Below, in pieces: positions 23,752 to 34,507 of a DNA stretch of 64,000 nt. The position numbers and the translations under genes were made by a program. The stretch lies in assembly GCA_036365145.1 (NCBI GenBank), contig JAEOAD010002231.1:3761501-3825500 (forward strand), in the 5' to 3' direction. Position 1 is the stretch's first letter. Each line of letters starts with the position of its first letter. The stretch comes from Orientallactaga sibirica. Taxonomy: Eukaryota > Chordata > Mammalia > Rodentia > Dipodidae. The notes below the pieces were generated by a model. The model was given only the letters and a program-made list of their open reading frames with translations. It had not been told where the DNA came from and made no database searches.

Positions 23752-24100
23752 TGTTGCAGTCAGGTTCGCATTGCTGGCAGAAATCACCCGACTAAAAGCA
23801 GCTTGTGGGAAAAAAGAGGTTTATTTTGGCTTACAGGCTCGAGGGGGAAGCCCCATGATGGCAGGAAAAACGATGGCATGAGCAGAGGATGGACATCACC
23901 CTCTGGTCAACATAAGGTGGACAACAGCAACAGGAGAGTGTGCCAAACACTGGCAAGGGGAAGCTGGCTATAATACCCATAAGCCCGCCCCCAACAATAC
24001 ACCACCTCCAGGAGGCTTTAATTTCCAATTGCTGTCAGCTGGGGAGAATAGCACTCAGAACACTTAAGTTTATAGGGGACACCTGAATCAAACCACCACA
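23752..24100 (-). mobile_element. MaLR (MT/ORR-like) solo LTR with exact TSD
   Basis: This 349-bp unit reads TGTTGCAGTCAGG...ACCACCACA on the plus strand. It is the reverse orientation of the family seen at 7556-7866, sharing the 'tggtttgat' start and the 'cctccataaact' region in diverged form. A perfect 5-bp TSD, ctatc, lies at 23747-23751 and 24101-24105, so the ends are exact. Confidence 0.85.
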
Positions 24101-24149
24101 CTATCCTTTAATTTTTCTTGTCTCTTTTTTCTTTCCTTTTTTTTCTTTT

Positions 24150-25256
24150 CCTTGACTCTGGCCTGTAATTCCCAGTACTAGTACGCAGTTAACACCCACA
24201 ATGAGCTGTTGATCAGAGAGACCTTACAAGGTCCCTTGAAACAAGACAGACTTCTGTTAAAACATTTAATTACCCACCTGAGGTTAATGGTAAGACCTTA
24301 CTGCTGAAGAGACCATATGCTACCTGCACAGAACATAGAGAGATGTAACTGGAACCCGGAACAGAGCCAGATCCCAGAAAGGTAGCCCACCTAGTGCTGA
24401 AAAACACTATATGAACTACCAGGAGAAAGTGGCCAACATCAGTCTGAGCAACCAGGGATCTAATCTACTCAGAACCAAACAACCTGACGTGATGCACACA
24501 CAAGTGCAGTAGTGGCACACAGTCTTGGTTGGTAACCAATTGCTTTCTGACTGGCTAAGAGACCTGCTCAGTAGAAAGGAAACCATATCTGGAAAACAAG
24601 TCAGAATCGTATTCAGATAATGATTTTTTCTTTCCAATATCAAGTTTCCACTAATCTTGGGCTAAAAGAGGGACTACACCCATTAAATTCTCTATAAATT
24701 AATAATGTTTATCCCATTGAACCTGTGCTGATTTTACTCTCCATTGGAGAATCTGCTTCTCTTTTTCACACAGGAGCAGACCTGAGGAAATAAATGACCC
24801 ATTGCACTTCAGTCCGGCCCCACCTGAAATCACAGAGGAACTGGGAAAATGAGCAAGAGTGCTGCTTTCTAGGTGAACCTGATAATCAGCACAAGGGTGA
24901 AGGAGACAGACTCTGAGGACACTCAACACCTACCAAAGCCAAGAGCCAAAGACTCCTAAGAGCCCATCACTAAGTAGACTTAAAACACACCCAACATGGC
25001 TCAGGTAATTTTGTGGGATGGAAAGATTGTTAGAGCCACAAGCTGGGACATTATGCACAGACGCACTACCTCTCCCCAATAACTGACTGCTGCTCCCACA
25101 ATGCACAACCCACAATCCCCACGGGGATAACCCATGTCCCAACAAGAAGGGCCCCTTCAGAAAAGGGGTAGATATGAGGGAAGAGATGGTACAAACATGT
25201 GTTGTTTCCATACTAAGTATGTCTATAACTAATAAAAAATAAATTTAATTAAAAAA
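24150..25256 (+). mobile_element. Older rodent L1 3' end
   Basis: The segment shares '(t)ggtaagacc(t/c)tactgctgaaga' with the copy at 34720. It continues through 'tgactgctgctcccacaatgc' and 'ccccttcagaaaaggggtag', and ends 'ctataactaataaaaaataaa' plus an A-rich tail. Frames of up to 93 codons inside it do not resemble a protein. Confidence 0.65.
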
Positions 25257-25289
25257 GTTATTTGTAAGGTCCATAAGAAGCATTACCAC

Positions 25290-25428
25290 CCTTTTTTTTT
25301 TGTTTGTTTGTTTTTGTTTTTTTGAGGTAGGGTCTCACTCTGGCCCAAGCTGACCTGGAATTCTTTACATAGTCTCAGTGTGGCCTTGAACTCATGGTGA
25401 TCCTACCTCTGCCTCCTGAGTACTAGAA
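25290..25428 (-). mobile_element. B1-like SINE, head truncated
   Basis: A poly-T tail is followed by 'gaggtagggtctcactctggcccaagc'. The body stops at 'gagtactagaattaa', before the usual 'ggtgtgcgccacc' head. The break coincides with one arm of a 47-bp inverted repeat. Confidence 0.85.
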
Positions 25429-25474
25429 TTAATGAATTTGAAAAGTGCTATAAACTTTTGTCTCCTAGAATGCC
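25428..25474 (+). repeat. Left arm of a perfect 47-bp inverted repeat
   Basis: The 47 bases from attaatgaatttg to ctcctagaatgcc are the exact reverse complement of 26642-26688. The arm starts where the B1 is cut off. Confidence 0.9.
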
Positions 25475-26089
25475 TGGCCTCATTACCACACTTATTCCCA
25501 TGGTTCATTTCCATATTTCATTTACAGTCCATTCTCATATTTCATTCCCACACTGCTCCTTTAAAAATTAGAATAATCCTGCTTCTTTGAGAGGCACTGA
25601 ATTTGTTACTATTGAAACCACTTTAATGTCACAAAAACTATATGACTTATAACTATGAAAAGTGAAGTAAAAAAGTCAAGTTATAGAAAATCAGTATAAA
25701 TATACCTAGAAATTGGTTAAACACATGACCTAGAAAGAACAAAAAAATCACAACTATATATAGTTTTTTTCTGTATTGTAACTAAATTTTAAATAAACAG
25801 AAACAGTTGATTAAAGTAAAGAGATTATATCTAATACTTTTTCAATGCTCCAAACACTGAAAACTTTCTCTTGAAATTAATATTCTTTGGGGTGAATGCA
25901 CAAATGCTCAGGGATTAATTTGTTACCTTCAAATAAACTCTAAAATTACTATTTATCAATCGCTGTTTATGACTCATTGGTGATTGTGAAGTCCTTGTAG
26001 GTGTGTGTTTATTTACTTTGCAATGCTGGTTAATTGAACCTGTCATCTAGTGTGTGGGACAAGCATCTATCACTAACTGTACCCTTCAC

Positions 26090-26400
26090 CCTTCACGTTG
26101 CTGGATCAAAACACATAACCAAAAGCAGCTGACAGGAGCAACAGGTTTAATTTGGCTTGCAGTCTTGAGGGTAAGCTTCATGACAGCAGAGGAAAAGATG
26201 ATAGAAAAGAGGCTGGACATCACCTCCTTGTCACAACAAGTGACACAACACAGGCAATCTTGGGGTAATAACCACAAGGTTTGCCTCCAGCAACCCACCT
26301 TCTCCAGCAAGCTCTATTTACCTCCCAAAATGTCACCAACTGGAGACCAAGCATTCAAACCACATGAGTTTATGAGAGACATCTGCTCCACACTACAACA
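26090..26400 (-). mobile_element. MaLR (MT/ORR-like) LTR, start of plus-strand side missing
   Basis: 'aaaagcagctgacaggagc', 'tttaatttggcttgcagtc', 'cttcatgacagcagagg' and the end 'tccacactacaaca' parallel the LTR at 23752-24100. The first few bases are not recognisable and no TSD is seen. The open frames inside are not genes. Confidence 0.7.
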
Positions 26401-26641
26401 CTGCATAGAAGGTTTTAAAAAAAGTGAAATAGAAAATTTCAGAGTATACATGAAGTAGTAAGTTATTTTATAAGTAGGACTGAGGTACAAGTCATAACAG
26501 ATTAGGTTGGCATGCATGAGAGTTTGAGTTCATTCCTCAACACAATAAGAAAAAAGGAGGTGCATTTACTTGTATACTTGATCACCTGTTAAAATGTATT
26601 ATATATGGTGAATTAAATTGTTTGTAAAACATTTTCAACGT

Positions 26642-26688
26642 GGCATTCTAGGAGACAAAAGTTTATAGCACTTTTCAAATTCATTAAT
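26642..26688 (-). repeat. Right arm of a perfect 47-bp inverted repeat
   Basis: Exact reverse complement of 25428-25474, with 1167 bp between the arms. It lies just outside the start of the L1 body at about 26700. Confidence 0.9.
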
Positions 26689-28089
26689 CTTGAAAATAAA
26701 TGAGGTGCAAAGGGAACTGAGCTGGAGACAAGATAAATTATATATCTATAAGCTCATAAATCCCCAGTAATGAAAAGATAGTACGATAGCTGAAATGTCA
26801 CAGAAAGATTTCAGAGTAGTATTAAAAAGAATCAATGGATACATAGAAAACTCAAGCAGATGAATGAAGTAAGGAAATCAATTCAGGGCCTAGACAAGAA
26901 AGTTACCAAAGTGAATAAAACAGTAACTTGAGGAAGAAATTAAAAAACATAGTGGAAAAATTCAGCAAGGAAATTGAGACTGTGAAAAAGAACATAACAG
27001 CAATTTTAAAAATGAAAGAATCACTGTATCAAATGAAAAGCACAGTGGAAAGCAACAAATAAGACCAAGCAGAGGGATGAATTTCAGACATAGCATTTGT
27101 GACAGTAATACAATCAGACATACATACAGAAAAGATTGACAAACATGACCAAAGTTTCTAAGAACTCTCAGTCACATTCAAGAGATCAAACCTAAGAATA
27201 CACGGAGTAGAAGGAGGAACTGACTTAAGTTCTATGAAATGACAGTGACAATCCCTAACCTTACAGAAATAGACACACAAACATAACTGGCAGTTAGGAT
27301 CACAAACAGTTATAAACAGAGAAGAACATCCCAACAATAAATCATAGTTAAGATGTCATATATCTAAAGCAAAGAAATAATACAAAAAGCTACAAAAGAG
27401 AAATCGCTAAAAAGCAGAAATACCAGAATAACATCAAATCTCTCATGATCAACTCTCCAAGTCAGGAAAGCATGGAATGATATATTTTAGCCCTGAAAGT
27501 AAATGACTGCCAACAAAGAGTGCTATATCCAGCAAGGTTATCTTTTAGAATTGGCAGAGAAATAAGAACATATCAAGAGAATCACAGAGTAAGGCAGTTC
27601 ATGACCACCAAGCAAGCACTGTACACTGACAAGGAAGAGTACCAATCATGAGAGGACAAGAAAAAGATAAATTCCATGAAACAAATACCTGAACAAAGGA
27701 CAGCTAGGAAGGAACCCCACATGTCCAACACTAAGCCAACAAACCCCTGATCCTAATAGGGGAGAGACAAAAGAACAAACAATAATCCAACCAATTAGAA
27801 AATCAACAAACAAAATTGTAGTAATTACTTATAATGTTAAATGTTAATTGCATCAACTTACCAACAAAGAGACACAGGTTCACTGACTTTATCAAAAAGC
27901 TAGATTCAATTTTCAGTTATTTCCAAGGAAAAAAACCTTACTGTAAAGACACCCACAAATTGAGACCCAAAGGATGGAAAACCATCTATCAAGTGAATAG
28001 AAGCAATAAGCTGGTAATCATTCTGATATCTAATGAAGTAGACTTCAAACCAAAACATGTTAATAAAGTGCACAAAGAAAAGAACTCAT

Positions 28090-28257
28090 CAAGCCAGGCG
28101 TGGTGGCACATCTTTAATCCCAGCATTCAAGAAGTAGAGGTGAGAAAATTGCTGTAAATTGAAGGCCAATCTGGGACAACAGAGTGAGTTCCAGGTGTCA
28201 GCCTAGGCTAGCTAGAGTGAGACATTACCTAGAAAAATAAAAATTAAATTAAAAAAA
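28090..28257 (+). mobile_element. B1-like SINE in the L1 body
   Basis: 'agccaggcgtggtggcacatctttaatccc' is followed by 'gtcagcctaggctagctagagtgagac' and an A-rich tail. 'catcaag' recurs on both sides. Confidence 0.88.
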
Positions 28258-28322
28258 GAAATCATCAAGAATATATAACAAATTATAAATATTCATTATA
28301 AATTATAAAAATTATAAATCTT

Positions 28323-28532
28323 GGGCTGGAGAGATGGCTTAGTGGTTAAGGCGCCTGCCTCCTAAGCCTAAGAACGCTAGTTCCAATCTCCAGTGGTTCC
28401 AATCTCCAGGTCCCACGTTTAGCCAGATGCAAAGTGATGCAAGGGCGCAATGCCGCACTTGACCACAAGGGGGCGCAAGCATCTGGATTTCTTTCACAGC
28501 AGCTGAGAGGCTGCTGCTGGCGCCCATCTCTA

Positions 28533-28571
<39 letters not shown>

Positions 28572-28574
28572 AAA
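28323..28574 (+). mobile_element. B2-like SINE, long form with CTCF-like core
   Basis: 'gggctggagagatggcttagtgg' opens the element. It has the duplicated 'tccagtggttccaatctccag' block and CCACAAGGGGGCGC at 28463-28476. TSD aattataaatctt lies at 28310-28322 and 28575-28587. Confidence 0.94.
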
Positions 28575-28706
28575 AATTATAAATCTTTATAATATATTAT
28601 AAATTATAATTATACAAATCATAAAGCAAACAATAAAAGATCATATAGGTCCTGAAACAGAAACATACTGGGAGACTTCAATATCCCACATTCATATTTA
28701 GATAAG

Positions 28707-30640
28707 TCATTGTATTAGTTATTTTTCCGACTGCTGTGACAAAATACCTGACAAATGAAACTTCAGGGAGGGAGGGTTTATTTTGGCTTACAGTTCTAAG
28801 GGAAGATATGGCAACAGGAAAAGAAGTTGGTTGCATTCAATTCACAAGCAGGAAGCAGAGTGATCACTGCAGATGCTAAGCTCACTTTCTCTTTTTAGTC
28901 AGTCCAGAATCCAAGACCATGGAATGGTGCCACACAACTAACCTAATCTAGAACATCCTTTACAGACATACCCAAGGATTTGTTGCTAGATCCTGTTAAT
29001 AATGATTACCATCACAAGTCCATTCCTTGACACATTGATCTCCAAACATGGCATTTTTAAGTCATTACCTTCGACTCCTTGTCCTTATAGGCTCATGACC
29101 TTTTCATGGAGCAAAATGAATTCAAATTCACAAGTCTCCATATTCTTTAATAGTCCCAACAATGTCCAAAAATGTTAAGTGCAGAGTTTCTTCTGAGACT
29201 AGGGCAATCCCTTAACTGTAAGCCACCATAACAACCAAAAAAAAAAAAAAAAAAAGGTACAAAAACAAGACCAAAACCCAGCAGGGCAAATACTAAATCA
29301 TGCAGCTTTATGTCTGGCACCTGAGACTTATAATGGAATCACCTGGGCTCCAAAGACATGTAAGTCTGCTGCCTGAGGTACATGTGGCTTCCCTTTGGCC
29401 ACTTCCAATTGTGCCTGAATCTTTCCTCAGCAGAGGTCCCCTGGTTGTGGCATCTCCAATATCCTGGGGCTACCAGTGCAATTTGGGCTTCACCTTTGCA
29501 GCTTCATGCAGTGACCTTACATGACCTCCTTGCAGGGCCTCTAACCCTGTCACACATCAGCTGACCTAAGTGGCAGGTTGGAATCATGGTTCAAGAATTC
29601 AAGACCCTTTCAACCCTTCATCCTTCATGCATACAAAACTAGCACTACATGGATGCTGTTGTCAAGTTATGCTGCCAGTATGGGATGGAGCCTGGCACAC
29701 ATGGACCATAGTTGCATCAATTTCTGTATGCTTTCTGGGCTAACCCTGGGTAATCACTTCGTTAGGCAGTTGCTTATGACCTGGTAACCCTTTAGCAGCA
29801 TTCTCAATATAGGCTTTCTCCCTTTAATACAAATTTTAATCTTCACAACATAGAGTCTTTCAAGAGTGGGGTCTGGTCCTGGGGGCACCTTTCCTGTTGT
29901 CCCACTATAGAGTATCAAGTTTCTCTTTAATAACACAAATTTCTTTAAAAATTATTGCTGCCTTCCAACATGCCTGTTCTGTAAGTTCAAACACACAATC
30001 TTTCCCCTGCCTAACTACATATTTATTGTATTTTTCCACTCTACTTATTGCTCTCTTACTGTAGACCTGGATCAGAACAGTGGCAAGTGACACAGCCTGA
30101 ATACTAAGCTGTCTTGAGCTTTCCTCCACTAAACAAATTGGACCATGACTTTTAAATTCAGCTTCATTCAAGTCCTCAGGACATGGCCAAAATGTAGCCA
30201 GTAACCAATACAGTACTTGCCCCCTTCCCCAATGCATGGTGGCAGGAACATGAAGCTGCTGGTTACATGCAATCTGTACTCAGGAAGCTGACCTTTTGTT
30301 CATTCACTTGCTCTTTTTCTTTTTCTTTCTTCTTTTTTTTTTTTTTTTTTTTGGTTTTTCGAGGTAGGCTGACCTGGAATTCACTATGTAGTCTCGGGGT
30401 GGCCTTGAACTCACAGCAATCCTCCTACTTTTTCCTCCCAAGTGCTGGGATTCAAAGTGTGTGCCACTATGCACACCCGGCTTTCACTTTCTCTTTTTAT
30501 TCAGTACAGGACCCCAGCTCATGGAACAGTTAGGTGGTCCCTTATACCTCAACCTAATATAGAAAATCACTCAAAGACATACCTAGAGATTTTTTTCCTA
30601 GGTGATACTAGATTCTGTTAGAATATTAACACCACAGTCT
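28707..30640 (-). mobile_element. MaLR-like provirus with two LTRs, inserted in the L1
   Basis: One LTR lies at about 28707-29013 and a second, shorter LTR at about 30228-30635. Both contain 'tcactttctctttttagtcag'-type, 'gacatacc(c/t)a(a/g)(g/a)ga' and 'ctagat(c/t)ctgtta' phrases in the same order and both end ...CACA on the plus strand. About 1.2 kb of internal sequence without a long frame lies between, as in non-autonomous MaLR elements. L1 ORF2-like sequence resumes on the far side, so it is an insertion into the L1. A B1 at 30325-30482 interrupts the second LTR. Confidence 0.7.
30325..30482 (-). mobile_element. B1-like SINE inside the MaLR LTR
   Basis: A poly-T tail is followed by 'ggtttttcgaggtaggctgacctggaattc', an internally shortened body, ending 'gtgtgccactatgcacacccgg'. 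LTR sequence continues on both sides, with 'ctttctt...ctttcactttctc' flanks. Confidence 0.88.
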
Positions 30641-30969
30641 TCCAAACTAAAAAATCAGCAAAGAAATGTCAAGGTTAAATTATACCACTGATCAACTAGA
30701 CTTAACAGATACCTACAAAATATTCCATCCAACAGATAGAAAACAGACATTCTTGCCTAAAACAGATTACATTATAGACTACAAGTCATGACCTTTCACA
30801 TATAAAAAAATATAGTCCTTGTATGTTATCAAACTACTGTGAGATAAAATTAAAAATTAATATGAATAGAAACCTAAGAGATTACACAAGTACTTGGAGA
30901 CTGCACAATACACTTTTCAGTGATAAATGGGTCACTGAAGATACTAGGGAGGAAACTGAAAAAATTCCA

Positions 30970-31168
30970 GGGCTAGGGAGATAGATTAGCATTTAAGGCA
31001 CTTGCCTACAAACCCAAAGGATCCAGATTAAATTCCTCTATATCCACATAAAGCCACATGTACAAGGTAGCACACGTATCTGAAGTTTGTTTGCAGTGGT
31101 TACAGGCCCTGGCACACCCATTCAATCTCTCTTTCTGCCTCTTTCTTTCTCTCTCAAATAAATAAATC
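30970..31168 (+). mobile_element. B2-like SINE in the L1 body
   Basis: 'gggctagggagatagattagc' is followed by 'gcacttgcctacaaacccaaagg' and an aaataaataaa tail. Confidence 0.85.
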
Positions 31169-31680
31169 CAAAATCAAATGCAAATCCTAAGAAAATCTAC
31201 AGAAGCCTCTGGAAAAGAGCCAAGACAGGCCTAAGAAGACAATGGATAGCAATATGGTAAAAATCAGGGCGGTCTTATAAAAATAAAGATGCTGCACCTC
31301 AAAAGTCTAGAAAACAGCAGTACTTAAAACCAGCAGATGGCAGGAAATAATAAAATTAAAGCAGAACTTAATGAAATAAAGACAAAATAACAATAAATAG
31401 AATCAAACCATGAGTCTGTTATTTGAAAAGATTGGCCAGATTGACAAACCTCTAGGCAAATTAACCAAAAGAAACAGAAAACCTAAATTACTAAAATTAG
31501 AGACGAAAAGGAAGTTGTTATAATAGTCTCCGGTGGAAACCAAAAAGTCACAAAGGAGTATTTTTAAAATGTAATATTCCAAACAGCTGGAAAAACAAGG
31601 ATAACTTTCTTTTGATAACCAACCAACATTAAATGTGAAATATATAAATAATATAGTCAGACAATAAGAATAGCAGGCAA

Positions 31681-31859
31681 AAGCCAGGCGTGGTGGCACA
31701 CGCCTTTAATCCCAGCACTCGGAGGCAGAGGTAGGAGGATTTCCATGAGTTCAAGGCCACCCTGAGACTACATAGCTAATTCCAGGTCAGCCTAGACCAG
31801 AGTGAGACCCTACCTCTAAAAAAAAAAAAAAAAAAAAAAAAACCACCCCCAAAAAAAAA
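31681..31859 (+). mobile_element. B1-like SINE
   Basis: 'agccaggcgtggtggcacacgcc' runs to 'gagtgagaccctacctc' plus a long A run. A perfect 14-bp TSD, agaatagcaggcaa, lies at 31667-31680 and 31860-31873. Confidence 0.95.
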
Positions 31860-31904
31860 AGAATAGCAGGCAATAACAATGGAGCAGTAATTAAAAGTGA
31901 AAGT

Positions 31905-32087
31905 TGGGGCTGGAGAGATGGCTGGCTTGCTGGTTAATGCAATTGCCTGTGAAGCCTAAGAACCTAGGTTTTATTCTTCAGTGCCCACATAAGCCAGATG
32001 CACAAGGTGGTGCATGTGTCTGGAGTTTGTTTGCATTGACTAGAGAGCCTGGCTCACCCATTTTCTATCTGCCTCTTCTCTCTCAAA

Positions 32088-32130
<43 letters not shown>

Positions 32131-32132
32131 AT
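31905..32132 (+). mobile_element. B2-like SINE
   Basis: 'gggctggagagatggctggc' opens it and a long (AAAT)n tail ends it. The repeat gtgaaagttg lies at 31897-31906 and 32133-32142. Confidence 0.9.
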
Positions 32133-32141
32133 GTGAAAGTT

Positions 32142-32321
32142 GCCAGGCATGGTGGCACATACCTTTAAGCCCAGCTCTTGGGAGGCACAGGTAGCAGGAC
32201 TGCCTTGAGTCTGAGGCCACCTTGAAACTACGCAGTGAGAGACTACATAGTGAATTCCAGGTCAGCCTGGGCTAGAGTGAAACCTTACCTCAAAAAAACA
32301 AACAACAACAACAACAAAAAG
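32142..32321 (+). mobile_element. B1-like SINE
   Basis: 'gccaggcatggtggcacatacc' runs to 'gggctagagtgaaaccttacctc' with a CAA-rich tail, then 'gtgaaagt' again. It apparently inserted at the downstream TSD copy of the preceding SINE. Confidence 0.88.
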
Positions 32322-32324
32322 TGA

Positions 32325-32710
32325 AAGTGCTGAGAAGAAATAACAGTGGTGTGTTCAGCACTGAGACATCTCTATCACAGCCTCCGAAGCTCAGGAACCA
32401 TTTTGGTAACAGTAATGGAAACAACCTATGACCCAAAGGGAAGGGGAGGAGTTCTCTGCAATACAGTCTTCCAGACACAAAGTGGCACTGGTATTCATGA
32501 CCTCACTGTGAAATGGTGTACTCTACCTACACAAAACATGCATAATAATAGGGTAAAATGATACCATAAAAATAGAAGAGAGACTAGTTAAAAAGAAGAG
32601 ATTTAGTGGAGGGGGGACTTAGAAGGGGAAGGGGAGGATGGTAGGAGGGGATTATGGTCATGGTATGCTGTCTGTATGTACAGAGGTTGTCAACAAAAAG
32701 TTGAAGAAAA
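32325..32710 (+). mobile_element. L1 3' end piece nested in the L1 body
   Basis: 'gctgagaagaaataacagtgg', 'gtgttcagcactgagacatctc' and 'gttgtcaacaaaaagttg' follow the 3' ends at 23180 and 35240. It sits between two parts of the ORF2-like sequence. Confidence 0.7.
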
Positions 32711-32721
32711 AGCATCTACTT

Positions 32722-32868
32722 ATATCTGGGCATTGTGGTGCATGTCTTTAATTCCAATGCTAAGGAGGCTGATGAAAGCCTTGAGGTTGAGGCGGCTGGG
32801 CTACATAGTGAGTTCCAGGTTAGCCTGAACTACAGTAAAACCCTGGCTATAAAAAAAAAAAAAAAAAG
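32722..32868 (+). mobile_element. Diverged B1-like SINE
   Basis: 'tctgggcattgtggtgcatgtctttaatt' is followed by 'gttccaggttagcctgaactac' and an A run. Confidence 0.8.
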
Positions 32869-33145
32869 TCTACCTACAAATAAAGACCAAGAATCAGATT
32901 GATTAATGGCTGAATTTTATCTAACTTTTAAGGAAGATTTAATGCCAATACTTTTCAAATTATTCTACAAAACAGAAAGGGAACAAATGCTACTAAATTC
33001 ATTCTATTAAGCCAGTATTACCCTAATTAAAAAAAAATAATAATAACAAAAAGAAAACTACAGACTAATTTCCCTGATGGGCATAGATGAAAAGATTCTG
33101 AACAAAATACTAGAAATCAAATTCAAGTGCACAGTAAGATCAGAT

Positions 33146-33320
33146 GGGCTGGAAAGATGGCTAAATGGTTAAGGTGCTTGCCTGTAAAGCCTAATGACCC
33201 AGATTCCATTCCCCAGTGCCCATGTAAAGCTGGATGTACAAAGCACCACATATATCTGGAGTTCATTTGCAGTGCTAGAAGCCCTGGAGTACCCATTCTC
33301 TCTCCTCACATGTATATATA
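33146..33320 (+). mobile_element. B2-like SINE in the L1 reverse-transcriptase region
   Basis: 'gggctggaaagatggctaaatgg' is followed by 'gcttgcctgtaaagcctaatg'. The tail is a short tatatata stretch. Confidence 0.85.
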
Positions 33321-33431
33321 TGATTATGCTTCATGACGAAATAGGTTTCATCCCAGGGATGCAAGGCTGGTTCAACATATACAAATCAAATTGTAATATA
33401 CCATAGATTTGCAAATAGACATCACATGATC

Positions 33432-33588
33432 TTTTTTTTTTTTTTTTTTCGAGGTAGGATGTCATTCTAGCCCAGGCTGACCTGGAATTCACTCTACATT
33501 CTCAGGGTGGCCTTGACCTCATGGAGATCGTCCTACCTCTGCCTCCCAAGTGCTGGGATTAAAGGTGTGCGTCACTACGCCTGGCCAA
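33432..33588 (-). mobile_element. B1-like SINE in the L1 body
   Basis: Poly-T is followed by 'cgaggtaggatgtcattctagcccagg' and ends 'gtgcgtcactacgcctggcc'. 'atgatc' flanks both sides. Confidence 0.9.
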
Positions 33589-33639
33589 TGATCATCTTGA
33601 TAAATGTAGGAAAGACAGAGCTCAACATGCTTTAAAGGG

Positions 33640-33965
33640 GAGAAGGCATGAGAAGTGTGCAGTTTAATGTACCCCTAAATTTTTCAAAGGAGAAGGTACT
33701 TCCAGGATTCCTTGAAGAAGCTGGACCACTGGAGATTAAATCTGTCAAAGTTGCATAAAGCAGGTTCATCCACAACACCTCAGCCATGCTACCTGACATG
33801 ATTTTACATCTTTGGTGTTCTTCTGCCTAATAAAGCTGGTCATTTTTCCCTAGATCTTCTAATTTGACCTCTAATAATCCAAACCTTGACTTAGCAAAAT
33901 TAACTGTTCTTTTGTCCTTGACCTTACTGCTGTGGATAAATATCCTGAGACTAGGTAACAGACAC
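33640..33965 (+). other. Unassigned 0.3-kb segment with a polyadenylation-like end
   Basis: I do not recognise this segment. It contains 'ctgcctaataaagctggtc' near 33826, like the end of an mRNA, and no long frame. It could be a diverged transcript-derived or LTR fragment. Confidence 0.3.
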
Positions 33966-33979
33966 AAGTTCTACAATTT

Positions 33980-33980
33980 G

Positions 33981-34030
<50 letters not shown>

Positions 34031-34171
34031 TTTTCAAGGTAGGGTTTCACTGTAACCCAGGCTAACCTGGAATTCACTATGTAGTCTCAGGGTGGCCTCA
34101 AACTCATGGTGATCCTCCTACCTCTGCCTCCAAAGTGCTGGGATTAAAGGTGTGCGCCACCAAACTCAGCT
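33980..34171 (-). mobile_element. B1-like SINE with a GT-repeat tail
   Basis: (GT)n at 33979-34029 replaces the T tail. The reverse body follows from 'ttttcaaggtagggtttcac' to 'gtgcgccaccaaactcag'. Flanks are caagttctacaatttg and tgagttctacactttt. Confidence 0.9.
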
Positions 34172-34187
34172 TGAGTTCTACACTTTT

Positions 34188-34352
34188 TTTTTTTTTTTTT
34201 TTTTGATTTTTCGAGGTAGGGTCTCACTCTGGTCCAGGCTGACCTGGAATTAACTATGTAGTCTCAGGGTGGCCTTGAACTCGCGGCGATCCTCCTACCT
34301 CTGCCTCCCGAGTGCTGGGATTAAAGGCGTGCGCCACCACGCCTGGCCCTGC
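34188..34352 (-). mobile_element. B1-like SINE inserted next to the previous one
   Basis: Poly-T is followed by 'gatttttcgaggtagggtctcac' and ends 'cgccaccacgcctggccctgc'. TSD gagttctacactttt lies at 34173-34187 and 34353-34367. This copy is close to the family consensus. Confidence 0.93.
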
Positions 34353-34507
34353 GAGTTCTACACTTTTGATCCAGACTTAGTTCCTTCATTAATGATCTTG
34401 AAGTTCATCCCAACTTGGGTCATGTGGGCTACTACTCATCACCTACATGTGTGTGAACACAGGCACAAATTTTGGCAACATATCCTCTATAAAAATTAAA
34501 ATCATGG

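Larger units (their letters stand above)
26700..33640 (+). mobile_element. Degenerate L1 body, repeatedly interrupted
   Basis: L1 landmarks occur in the correct order on the plus strand. There is an A-rich ORF1/HAL1-like part, with 'gctatatccagcaaggttatc' near 27520. The start of an ORF2 endonuclease-like frame at 27834 keeps LNVNCINLPTKRHR and RPKGWK-like pieces. 'gggagacttcaatatcccac' lies at 28670. Later ORF2 pieces lie at 30650-31600 and 32875-33120. The reverse-transcriptase block 'ttcatcccagggatgcaaggctggttcaac' begins near 33347 and is followed by 'gatcatcttgataaatgtagg' at 33590. All frames are broken. It is split by a MaLR provirus (28707-30640), a nested L1 3' piece and several SINEs. 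Confidence 0.8.

Noticed and set aside
26054..26458. 134-codon plus-strand frame
   Set aside because: It overlaps a MaLR-type LTR and has no recognisable protein features.
29905..30237. 110-codon minus-strand frame inside the MaLR-like element
   Set aside because: I could not link it to any gag or pol motif. MaLR internal regions are mostly non-coding, so it is treated as a chance frame.
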